DNA of 64,000 bases, from contig USHV01000006.1 in assembly GCA_900554695.1 (NCBI GenBank), positions 1 to 64,000 of the forward strand. Reading direction: 5' to 3'. Under the pieces are notes generated by a model that saw only the letters and a program-made list of their open reading frames with translations, did not search any database and was not told the DNA's origin. Positions 34,690 through 42,779 of this stretch are shown in pieces. Source of the stretch: an uncultured Prevotella sp. (GTDB lineage Bacteria; Bacteroidota; Bacteroidia; Bacteroidales; Bacteroidaceae). How positions within the stretch are numbered: the first letter of the stretch is position 1; each line of letters begins with the position of its first letter. The position numbers were made by a program, and so were the translations under genes.

Positions 34690-35940
34690 TTATTGTATTT
34701 CGTTTATGGTGAAACCCGCTTTGCGCAGGTCGTCCCAGAAGTGAGGATATGACTTTGACACCACTTCCGGATTGTTTATCGTCACGTTTCCGGCCATGAG
34801 ACTTACCGGTGCCAACGACAGCGCCATGCGGTGGTCTTCGTATGTGTCGAACGCCGACATGTTTGGTTCGCAGCGTTGTCCGTCCCAGCACAGGGTGTCG
34901 TCGCCATCGTCAGTGAGCACGAATCCGAGCTTGCGCAGCTCTGTCTTCAGTGCCTCTATGCGGTCGGTCTCCTTTATTCTCAGGCTTGCAAGTCCGGTGA
35001 AACGGAACGGAATGTCCCTCATGACGCACGTCACCACTATCGTTTGTGCCAGGTCTGGCGAGCTGATGAAGTCGTAGTCGAGTCTCGGCAGCATGCACGG
35101 CACTTTCTTTAGGGTGACTGTCGTGGCGTGTCCTTCCTCCTTCGACTCGAAGATAGTCTTTATGCCGAGCAGCGAGAAAATGTATTTCACCACTGAGTCG
35201 CCCTGCTTCGAGCCGTCATACAGTCCGGTGAGCTTTATGGACGATTCAGAACCGCCGCACAGCGCGAGCATCTCATACCAGTATGAAGCCGCGCTCCAGT
35301 CGCTCTCTATGGTGTAGGGGCGTTGGATGTAAGGCTTCGGGTTCACGGTGACGGTATCCATCTCTGTCCAGTCGGCGTCAGCTCCAAACTCGCGCATCAT
35401 CCACAGCGTGAGATCGATGTAAGGCTTCGAGACAATCTCGCCGGTCATTTTCAGGTCGAGTCCGTTCTTCAACACCGGACCGATCATAAGCAGTGCCGAG
35501 ATGTATTGCGAACTCACGTTGCCTGGTATCTCCACATGTCCGCCGTCGAGTTGTCTGCCTCTGATGTGCAGTGGCGGGTAACCTTCCTCGCCAACGTACT
35601 CTATGTCGGCTCCGATATAGCGCAGCGCATCTACAAGCGGACCGATTGGACGGTGTTTCATGCGCTCGGTCCCGGTGAGTATGTGCTCGCCCGGTGTGGC
35701 GGCGAAGTATGCCGTGAGGAAGCGCATTGCGGTGCCCGCCGCCTTTATGTCCACGGTCTGCGGCAGGTTGTTCAGAGCGTTGAGTATCACTTCGGTGTCG
35801 TCGCAGTCTGAAATATTGTCGGGCAGGATGTCACCTCCCGCCAAGGCGTGTATTATCAGAGCACGGTTGCTGATGCTTTTCGAAGCAGGCAGCGCTATGG
35901 TTGTGTCTATCTGATAAGGTGCTGATATGTTGTATTGCAT
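34690..35940 (-). CDS. aroA: 3-phosphoshikimate 1-carboxyvinyltransferase (EPSP synthase)
   Basis: 416 aa from ATG 35938-35940; 33 upstream in-frame codons overlap the promoter. Signatures: LPASKSISNRALI at the N-terminus, AAGTAMRFLTAYFA, VSSQYISALLM, the conserved ESDWSAASYW near the middle and RIKETDR and EDHRMALSLA towards the C-terminus. Sixth step of the shikimate pathway. First gene of a compact leftward string running to tsaE. Confidence 0.96.
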   Translation of the reverse strand: MQYNISAPYQIDTTIALPASKSISNRALIIHALAGGDILPDNISDCDDTEVILNALNNLPQTVDIKAAGTAMRFLTAYFAATPGEHILTGTERMKHRPIGPLVDALRYIGADIEYVGEEGYPPLHIRGRQLDGGHVEIPGNVSSQYISALLMIGPVLKNGLDLKMTGEIVSKPYIDLTLWMMREFGADADWTEMDTVTVNPKPYIQRPYTIESDWSAASYWYEMLALCGGSESSIKLTGLYDGSKQGDSVVKYIFSLLGIKTIFESKEEGHATTVTLKKVPCMLPRLDYDFISSPDLAQTIVVTCVMRDIPFRFTGLASLRIKETDRIEALKTELRKLGFVLTDDGDDTLCWDGQRCEPNMSAFDTYEDHRMALSLAPVSLMAGNVTINNPEVVSKSYPHFWDDLRKAGFTINEIQ

Positions 35941-35977
35941 GTTGTTTTTGTTTGAAGGATTCCGGGTTCTTTTGGTA

Positions 35978-36009
35978 CAAAGGTAACTAAAATATTCTTC
36001 TCGCCCAAA
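35978..36009 (-). promoter_or_regulatory. Promoter of the aroA-porW-porX-tsaE string
   Basis: Minus strand TTTG (complement of 36006-36009), 20 bp, TACCTTTG (complement of 35978-35985). No other good promoter was seen before tsaE, though internal ones cannot be excluded. Confidence 0.75.
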
Positions 36010-36174
36010 AATGTTAACTATGAATGACATGGTTTGCATTTATATAACAAAACGTCGGATATTCCGTAGCAATGCGGATAAGTATCGCGTAAAAGTACGT
36101 CACGCCGTTATGGTAGTCTGATTTGTCGTCTGGCGTCTGCTGGTGTTGCGGAAGATGATGTGTCATCCGGTTTT

Positions 36175-36600
36175 TGTATAAATATGCACCCGAAGTGTAT
36201 AAATATTCATCCGGTAAGGATGTCAACTTCACGAGAGTGCCTGCGGAATCCAACAAAAAATATTTTACCGTGAATTCGCGGATTTTGAGCGGTTTTCTTA
36301 ATCGGCTGTCCGTCAGCACGTTGGCGCGTTTCGCCGTCCGAAGGACTTTCTTTTGTCTTGCGAAATGGGCTTTTTCGGCTTGCGATTAAGCCCATTTCGT
36401 CCGATGATTAAGCCTGTTTCGTGTTGTGATATGGTGCTTATCGCGAGCTGAAAAAGCCTATATTGCAAAACCGTTGAGAAGATGTCGATGTGAAAGCGTA
36501 TTGTTATTCATGTTTTATACGTAAATATCCGTTCTTTGATTTCTATTTCGCGAAAAAATATTGTCAAGATTTTTTACTTTCAGAAATGAATAAATATGCA
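36175..36600 (+). mobile_element. MITE-like element, subfamily II, copy D
   Basis: Begins with two ARG-box-like palindromes, TGTATAAATATGCA (36175-36188) and TGTATAAATATTCA (36196-36209), and ends with TGAATAAATATGCA (36587-36600). Contains ATTCGCGGATTTTGAGCGGT, an exact 22-bp array of five units (36357-36466) and the tail TTTCTATTTCGCGAAA with TATTGTCAAGAT. Alignable by eye with 27005-27451. Non-coding; lies between aroA and tRNA-Pro. Confidence 0.7.
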
Positions 36601-36753
36601 AATCGGGCCTGCTTATCCATGTTTCGTTACACTTATAGCGGGATAATCAAATGGCTGTGACACGTGGCTGTCGGCACGTAAAGAGTAGGTAAGAGGTGAA
36701 TATATGGCGGTATTGTAAAAATTAGTTAAACATACGGCTTTTACAGTAGCATT

Positions 36754-36785
36754 TTTGCGTATTATGAATAAAAACATTACCTTTG
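36754..36785 (+). promoter_or_regulatory. Promoter of tRNA-Pro
   Basis: TTTG at 36754-36757, 20-bp spacer, TACCTTTG at 36778-36785, 18 bp before the tRNA. Confidence 0.75.
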
Positions 36786-36803
36786 CATCGCTTTTTTGAA
36801 AAA

Positions 36804-36877
36804 CGGGATGTAGCGCAGTTGGTTAGCGTACACGTCTGGGGGGCGTGTGGTCGCTGGTTCGAGTCCAGTCATCCCGA
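36804..36877 (+). tRNA. tRNA-Pro (anticodon GGG)
   Basis: 74-nt cloverleaf. Acceptor CGGGATG/CATCCCG with discriminator A, anticodon stem CACGT/GCGTG around loop CTGGGGG (anticodon GGG), T arm GCTGG-TTCGAGT-CCAGT with a terminal wobble pair. CCA not encoded. Confidence 0.96.
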
Positions 36878-36961
36878 CTATTTATTACCACTATTCAGCT
36901 TATTGTTCATTATTTTCCTTAAACATAGTCATCTCCGGTTTATGGTTTTACATGTCGGGGA

Positions 36962-38623
36962 ATGAATAAAAAACTTATCACAATGAAAAAACTGTTTTTA
37001 GCAATGTTTGTCACGGCTTTCGCATTCAGTGCATCGGCTGCGCCTGCATCTGACGACAGCAACGGCTATGACGAGCAGACAACTCTGGCTATACGCAACA
37101 TAGAGCGTTCGATGGAGCTTGTCGATGGAGTAATCTCGAAGTGTTTCACAGGCAGCGGTGCGAGAATGGTCATGAAAGATGTTTACGATCTCAACAGCCA
37201 TAAGCGCGAGGACGGAACATCAGACGTATGGCCTTACACAGCCGTGATGGAAGCCGTGAACTCCATTCTCGAAGGTCTGACGGCTCTGAAGGATGTCGCT
37301 CCGGAATATTATGACCTCGAACACGACAGATATGTCAATCTTCTGAACGATCTGTATGCATCAATAAGATATTACGCAGGCAGCTACGAGCTTGTCTCAT
37401 ACACCCGTACTACAAAGTGGAGCGATATATACGGCGTTCACCGCGGTTCGCTTCCGGGTCAGGCTACGGTCACAGGCATAGAGAATGTATATGACGACCA
37501 GATGTGGCTCGTGCGCGAGTTCATCCGTGCATATAAGAATACAGGTGATGATATTTATCTCAGAAGAGCTGAATATCTGACCGAATACATTCTCGACGGA
37601 TGGGATGCGTGCGTTGATTCTCGCGGTAACGAGTATGGCGGCATCACCTGGGGACCGGGCTACAACTCTAAGCACGCATGTAGCAATGCTCCTATTGTGT
37701 CGCCGCTGGTATGGCTTGCAGAGATGTATAAAGGCAAGGACGACACCACAACCCGCTATTTCGTGAACAAGGACAATACGCGCGGATCGGAGACAGTGAA
37801 CAAGTATGAGTACTATCTTGACTTTGCCAAGAAGATATACGCATGGCAGAAGGAACATCTTTACGATTCCAGCACCGGATGTTATCACGACATGTGCGGC
37901 GCCGACAACACCATACAGTATGAGGAAGTGGATGGCGTGAAATACCGCAAGCACGTGAACATAGGTGCTCCTGGCGGTACACAGTTCACCTACAACACCG
38001 GTACTATGCTCTGCGGAGCCGTTGACCTCTATCAGGCAACGGGCGACGAGTATTATCTCAACGAGGTGAAGGATCTCGCGACAGACTCTTACACTCACTT
38101 CCGCGGCACACGAAAGACCATCGACGGTGATGTTTATTTCCCGTTCCCTTACGACAGCGACACGATGAACGGTTTCAACGCGTGGTTCAACAATGTACTC
38201 ATGCGTGCCTTTGTTGATGCTGTTCCCTACGCGGACTTCAAAAATAGCCTCGGCGCTGCCGACAATTATGCTAAGCGCGGATGCTATAACTTCCAAAGCA
38301 ATCTGGACTATGCGTATGAAAACTATCTGAAAGACGGATTCCTTCCGAACAATCTTCTCGGAGGATGGGAGTCGAACACAAAGACCAAGGCGTTCCATCA
38401 GGTGGCTTATGCTGCCGAGTATGCCAAGCTCGTGCAGTATCTTCTGAATGATGACAAGACCACGAATATCACAAATTTTAATAAGGAGACTGTTGAGAAA
38501 AACGTCAACGTATATGCCGTTGACGGCCGTCAGGTGCGCAGCAATGTCTCCAAGAGTGAAGCACTTGACGGACTGAAGAGCGGTGTTTACGTGGTTGACG
38601 GAGAGAAACACATGGTGAAATGA
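36962..38623 (+). CDS. Secreted GH76 family alpha-1,6-mannanase-like protein, T9SS cargo
   Basis: 553 aa. Signal peptide from the first ATG, or from ATG 36983 (MKKLFLAMFVTAFAFSASA), which is an equally good start. The (alpha/alpha)6 barrel of GH76 is indicated by VYDDQMWLVREFIRAYKNTGD with the catalytic pair D178-D179, and by FTYNTGTMLCGAVDLY. The last 40 residues (NVYAVDGRQVRS through GLKSGVYVVDGEKHMVK) are a type A T9SS sorting tail. GH76 enzymes cut alpha-1,6-mannan; export by the PorX/PorW system is inferred. Confidence 0.88.
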   Translation: MNKKLITMKKLFLAMFVTAFAFSASAAPASDDSNGYDEQTTLAIRNIERSMELVDGVISKCFTGSGARMVMKDVYDLNSHKREDGTSDVWPYTAVMEAVNSILEGLTALKDVAPEYYDLEHDRYVNLLNDLYASIRYYAGSYELVSYTRTTKWSDIYGVHRGSLPGQATVTGIENVYDDQMWLVREFIRAYKNTGDDIYLRRAEYLTEYILDGWDACVDSRGNEYGGITWGPGYNSKHACSNAPIVSPLVWLAEMYKGKDDTTTRYFVNKDNTRGSETVNKYEYYLDFAKKIYAWQKEHLYDSSTGCYHDMCGADNTIQYEEVDGVKYRKHVNIGAPGGTQFTYNTGTMLCGAVDLYQATGDEYYLNEVKDLATDSYTHFRGTRKTIDGDVYFPFPYDSDTMNGFNAWFNNVLMRAFVDAVPYADFKNSLGAADNYAKRGCYNFQSNLDYAYENYLKDGFLPNNLLGGWESNTKTKAFHQVAYAAEYAKLVQYLLNDDKTTNITNFNKETVEKNVNVYAVDGRQVRSNVSKSEALDGLKSGVYVVDGEKHMVK

Positions 38624-38703
38624 CATAAGATATACGGTTGCTCAGACCGGCACATATCTGCCGTACGTGCGTTGTGTGGTCATTAGCTGCCGTACAAATA
38701 TAG

Positions 38704-38737
38704 GGCGGGATGCTGAATAAAGGCATTCCGCCTTTTT
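38704..38737 (+). terminator. Rho-independent terminator after GH76
   Basis: GGCGGGATGC (38704-38713) pairs with GGCATTCCGCC (38722-38732), followed by five T. The rest of the 340-bp gap holds only the promoter of the next gene. Confidence 0.85.
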
Positions 38738-38881
38738 GTTTTGTGTGATAACGTGTGTCGGACAGCGCGTCCTGATGGTGTGAACGAGTGCTTTTTTCAC
38801 TCTCTATGTCGTTCTGTTTTTACGTTTTATGCGGTCGGTTGGCTGTCATGTTACGGCTGATGTCATAAAAAAACAGAAACA

Positions 38882-38913
38882 CTTGCGTGGTGATGATAAA
38901 ATGTTTACTTTTG
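38882..38913 (+). promoter_or_regulatory. Promoter of the endonuclease I gene
   Basis: CTTG at 38882-38885 (one mismatch to TTTG), 20-bp spacer, TACTTTTG at 38906-38913. Confidence 0.6.
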
Positions 38914-38963
38914 TAGTCTGCATTTTACTGAAACTCAAGACAATCAACTAAAAACATAAGTAT

Positions 38964-40508
38964 ATGAATCTCAGAAAAAGAAACATCATGTTTACTGCTG
39001 CATTGTTCATGCTTGTGCAGATGTTTGCGCAGGGTCCGAACAACAGCGGAACCTATTATCAGTCGGCTGATGGAAAGAAAGGCAGTGCTTTGAAAACGGC
39101 TCTCTGGTCGGTGATAAAAAGTCATACGCAGCGTTCGTATGATAATCTGTGGGACGATTTCAAGACCACCGACCGGCGTAGCGACGGCAAAGTGTGGGAC
39201 ATGTATTCGAGTACGACAAACTATACTTTCGGTGCCGACCAGGCAGGAAGTTACAAGAAGGAGGGCGATGTTTACAACCGTGAGCACTCTTTCCCGAAAA
39301 GTTGGTTCAACAAAGCATCTCCGATGTACACCGATTTGTTCCATCTCGTGCCTACTGACGGATATGTGAACAGTCAACGTGGTAATTATCCATTTGGTGA
39401 AACCAATGGCGAAGAATATCAGTCGAACGGCGGATTCAGTAAATTGGGTAAGTGTACTGTGTCCGGATATTCTGGTATTGTGTTCGAACCAAACGACGAA
39501 TACAAGGGCGATTTCGCGCGCATCTACTTCTACATGGCAACATGCTATGAGGACAAGATGAGCGGATGGAACAGCGATATGCTTGCCCATAACAAGTATC
39601 CGGCATACAAGACATGGGTGGTGGATATGCTCCTGCGTTGGGCAAAGGAAGATCCGGTGAGCCAGAAGGAGATAGACCGCAACAATGCCGTGTATGGCAT
39701 ACAGCACAACCGTAACCCGTATGTAGACTATCCTGGACTGGAACAGTATGTATGGGGCACAATGACAGACATGGCTTTCAGCTATGACAACTACGTGGAA
39801 CCGGAAGGAACGCCTGTGCCCGATCCGGATCCGACTCCTGATCCGGACCCGACGCCAGATCCGACACCTGCAGGAGCGACCTATGAGAAGATTTCTTCTA
39901 CAGACGGATTGCTTACCGGTTACAACTATATCATAGTCTATGAGCAGGACGGAACCGATAAATCGGTGGCAATGGGCGCACAGACTGACAACGGAATAAG
40001 GGACTGCGTGGCTGTGACTGCCGCCGACGGTAAGGTGATAGTGGATGACGCTGAGGCTGAAAACGTGCATGCGTTCACGCTTGGAGGTGCTTCAGGAGCA
40101 TATACTCTGCGCGATGTGAACAGCGGAACTTATCTTTCTTACTCGGGCTCGAGCAATAAACTTTATTCAACAGCGAGCGTTACGGGCGACAATGAGCGCT
40201 GGGACATAACGTTCAGTGGCAGCAACGCGATGATAGAGAACAAGGCTGTGAGCGGACGGGTGATATATTATAATGAGTCGCACCCCCGTTTCGTTTGCTA
40301 TGATAATCCGCAGAAGTATGTAGCTCTCTATCGCAGTACAACATCAACCGGTCTGGAGTCTGTCACAACAGACAGCAAGGCAGAGTACGTGAACGTGTAC
40401 AGCATCACCGGAGTGATGGTCCGTTGTGACGTGGCACGCGACAATGCGCTCGCAGGACTGCCTAAGGGCATATACATAATAGGCGACAGGAAATATGTCG
40501 TAAGATAA
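38964..40508 (+). CDS. Secreted endonuclease I family nuclease, T9SS cargo
   Basis: 514 aa. Signal peptide to about residue 23, then the endonuclease I domain with the catalytic NREHSFPKSWF (H108), DLFHLVPTDGYVNSQRGN and RNPYVDYPGLEQYVWG. A proline/aspartate linker (PDPDPTPDP) near residues 285-305 leads to a beta domain of about 130 residues, then a T9SS tail (EYVNVYSITGVMVRCDV, GLPKGIYIIGDRKYVVR). Probably degrades extracellular DNA for nutrient acquisition or defence against neutrophil traps; that role is inferred. Confidence 0.9.
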   Translation: MNLRKRNIMFTAALFMLVQMFAQGPNNSGTYYQSADGKKGSALKTALWSVIKSHTQRSYDNLWDDFKTTDRRSDGKVWDMYSSTTNYTFGADQAGSYKKEGDVYNREHSFPKSWFNKASPMYTDLFHLVPTDGYVNSQRGNYPFGETNGEEYQSNGGFSKLGKCTVSGYSGIVFEPNDEYKGDFARIYFYMATCYEDKMSGWNSDMLAHNKYPAYKTWVVDMLLRWAKEDPVSQKEIDRNNAVYGIQHNRNPYVDYPGLEQYVWGTMTDMAFSYDNYVEPEGTPVPDPDPTPDPDPTPDPTPAGATYEKISSTDGLLTGYNYIIVYEQDGTDKSVAMGAQTDNGIRDCVAVTAADGKVIVDDAEAENVHAFTLGGASGAYTLRDVNSGTYLSYSGSSNKLYSTASVTGDNERWDITFSGSNAMIENKAVSGRVIYYNESHPRFVCYDNPQKYVALYRSTTSTGLESVTTDSKAEYVNVYSITGVMVRCDVARDNALAGLPKGIYIIGDRKYVVR

Positions 40509-40529
40509 ACATTTGATTAGCTTTTTTGT

Positions 40530-40573
40530 CATGCCGCGGGGCTGTCTGATATGTACGGACACTCCGCGGCATG
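40530..40573 (+). terminator. Hairpin after endonuclease gene
   Basis: CATGCCGCGG (40530-40539) and CCGCGGCATG (40564-40573) form a perfect 10-bp stem with an internal GTC/GAC pairing. The following U-run is weak, so terminator function is probable, not certain. Confidence 0.55.
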
Positions 40574-40738
40574 ATTGTTGTTATGGGGTTAGGGTGATAT
40601 AAATATGTGATTATTTGATAAATAATTATAACGCAATACCGTTGCGACTGATATTTATGCTATATTAGTCGTGAACATTCTTCGGAAGCGGCCGATGGGT
40701 GACGTTCCGGAGATTGACGTTAAAACAATATTTGAGTT

Positions 40739-41242
40739 ATGAAAAGAATGATAAGGATTATATTTTTTGCGGCTGTTGTGATGACTGCAATGGCTTGCGC
40801 GACGAGCAAGACGACCGATGCGGAGCGCAGACAGAAGCTCGCGCTCACGGCACAGAATGTGAGAAAGGCGCTCGACGACAGATATTACACCATAGATATG
40901 ACTTATATCCGGCCGGTGCGTACCGCCACGCGCCACTTGGACGGAGGGTACTACCTGCACATATCCGGCGACTCCATATATTCGTGTCTGCCTTATGTCG
41001 GCAGAGCTTTCAACGTTCCGTATGGCGGTGGAGTGGGACTGGACTTCGACGGAGTGATGCAGCAGTATAAGGAGTCGCGTGCGTCGGACAATAAGGGCAC
41101 GAAGATCGATATTGTGGTTACGAATACGGAAGACCGTTATCAGTATCTTCTGTATGTCGGCGATGACGGACACGCCACGCTGAACATTTATCCTTCGTCG
41201 AGAGAGTCGATTTCTTTTGACGGCGAGATGAATTTTGACTGA
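40739..41242 (+). CDS. DUF4251 domain lipoprotein
   Basis: 167 aa. Lipobox MAMAC (C20). The mature region matches DUF4251: ALDDRYYTIDMTYIRPV, a Gly/Tyr-rich HLDGGYYLHISGDSIYSCLPYVGRAF, and a final beta strand LNIYPSSRESISFDGEM. Bacteroidetes-specific family of unknown function. Monocistronic. Confidence 0.85.
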   Translation: MKRMIRIIFFAAVVMTAMACATSKTTDAERRQKLALTAQNVRKALDDRYYTIDMTYIRPVRTATRHLDGGYYLHISGDSIYSCLPYVGRAFNVPYGGGVGLDFDGVMQQYKESRASDNKGTKIDIVVTNTEDRYQYLLYVGDDGHATLNIYPSSRESISFDGEMNFD

Positions 41243-41511
41243 TGACAGGAACGATGGTTTCAATTTATAAGCCAGTGCTTATGGTGTGACATGATGGATA
41301 AGTGTAACGCCATATTTGTCGTGTCATAATGTTACTAAAAAATATGTCCTGACGGCGGCTGTAAGTCAAGTCGCTGTACAAACTGTTACTTTAAGGCATT
41401 AAATTATTATGTTTTAAATTAAAATACATATTGTTTCTTATAATTAAAACCGCACCTGAAAATAAGTCTGAAATAACATTAAAAAATAGTGGAAGTTACA
41501 AATTAAAAGTG

Positions 41512-41519
41512 TATATTTG
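41512..41519 (+). promoter_or_regulatory. -7 box of sRNA candidate
   Basis: TATATTTG, a consensus -7 element; no TTTG at the standard upstream spacing. It sits directly before the structured RNA candidate. Confidence 0.45.
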
Positions 41520-41522
41520 TAG

Positions 41523-41702
41523 TGTCAGAAGCGAAAAACAATGCTCTTGTCAGTCAAAAACCGGACTGATGTGTTTTTCTGAAATGCTTTTCTGACAGTG
41601 TCAATCTCTCTCTATTTGGACATAACATACTCCAAAACACTATGATCAAGAAAACAGAGCGAGCCATTCTTCGTGAGAAGGGTGTCCCGCTCTGTATTTT
41701 TT
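41523..41702 (+). ncRNA. Candidate structured small RNA, about 180 nt
   Basis: Three consecutive hairpins end in an intrinsic terminator. Hairpin 1 (41523-41597) is a long rod: TGTCAGAA with TTCTGACA, GAAAAACA with TGTTTTTC, TCAGTC with GACTGA. Hairpin 2 pairs TTTGGA with TCCAAA and GTG with CAC (about 41598-41641). Hairpin 3 is ACAGAGCG/CGCTCTGT (41654-41695) followed by ATTTTTT. No open frame spans it. Size and rod shape recall 6S-like RNAs, but I cannot assign a family. Confidence 0.65.
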
Positions 41703-41806
41703 GTGCCGTAAAACAGGTTTGTCTGGCGTCTTATTATGATACATCCTCAATAAAATATAACGGCATAAGTTCCGGATAAGTGTGGTTTTCTGCTGTTGGA
41801 ATTAAT

Positions 41807-42249
41807 CAATATAGGTAACTTTCAATTTGTAACCGGATTTCTATTTTCACGTCCGAGTTTCCCGATATACCCCGAAAAATAAGCACGTATTTGCTGACTG
41901 ACTTTCCTTCGGGCGCAAATACGCGAAAAATAAGAGAATAATATAAAGTGTTGAATATCAATGATTTATGTTTGAAGGGCATTTTGTCGCTTTGCAATAT
42001 GCACCATTTCGGCTTGCGAAATGGCCTATTTCAGGGGCCGAAATGCACCATATCACACCCTAATATAGGCTTTTTCGCATGCTGAAATGGGCTCTTTCGG
42101 AAAACAAGATGAGTATTTTCGGACTATGTTATAGGGTATATCAAGGTATGGTTCATACCGAAACAGGTCTTATAACGTATGGTTTAACATTCCTTTACAT
42201 CTCTTTTGTGAAAATATTTTGTCAAAATAAAGTCAAGAAAAATTGTAAG
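41807..42249 (+). mobile_element. MITE-like element, subfamily I, copy B
   Basis: 443 bp, the same length as the inverted copy at 13122-13564, and alignable to it throughout. Imperfect terminal repeats CTTTCAATTTGT (41819-41830) and the complement of AAATTGTAAG at the far end. Perfect hairpin CGTATTTGC/GCAAATACG (41886-41923), a 22-bp array of seven units starting at 41991 and running to about 42144, then TGTGAAAATATTTTGTCAAA. Non-coding. The stretch 41243-41511 before the sRNA shows nothing recognisable. Confidence 0.75.
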
Positions 42250-42369
42250 TTCGTACTTCGGTTTTCATAAAAAAACGTCGGTGTCGGATGTTGGAGAAGA
42301 CACAAGGTGTATGTGCTTCGCTCGTGGTGAAGGTTTGTCGGTCGCGATAATGTGAGCTTGTTGTTTGGG

Positions 42370-42560
42370 AGGCGTGAATTTATTGTTTTATTGGAGGGAA
42401 TATATTGTTTTATTAGGATGAAATCATTATTTTGTTAGAGTAAATCCATTGTTAAGACAATGTGATTTTATTGTTTTTGCAACGTAAATTATTTGTTGTG
42501 ATAATATGCGTTTATTATTCCGGCAATAAGAATCTATTATCGCGTGAGCCTCGTATGGTG
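42370..42560. repeat. AT-rich degenerate repeats upstream of GH130
   Basis: Successive 22-24-bp lines with a TTATTGTTTTATT-like core (for example TTATTGTTTTATTGGAGGG, then TATTGTTTTATTAGGATG) decay toward 42545. An ARG-box-like TATATAAATATACA follows at 42567-42580. The consensus differs from the main 22-bp family. Confidence 0.5.
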
Positions 42561-42779
42561 ATTGTTTATATAAATATACACTGCCATGAATTTTTCCGCC
42601 ATCTTGTGATAATTCATTAATAAAACTAATGCCCGCAGAACTGCCACAGAGTGCATAAAATTTGTTAAATATTATTCCCAAAGTTGGTTTGCGGGCCGTA
42701 CAGGTGTTATATTTATATGTGGAAAAAGTTTTTCCTGTATTCTTAAACAGTCATATCAAGATCTTTAAACAGTCATATT

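Noticed and set aside
39825..39880. PDPTPDPDP repeats as a functional repeat element
   Set aside because: Ordinary proline/aspartate interdomain linker of a secreted protein.
41523..41702. 6S RNA assignment
   Set aside because: Length fits, but the 5' and 3' ends do not pair into the closed rod with a central bubble that defines 6S RNA; kept as an unassigned sRNA.
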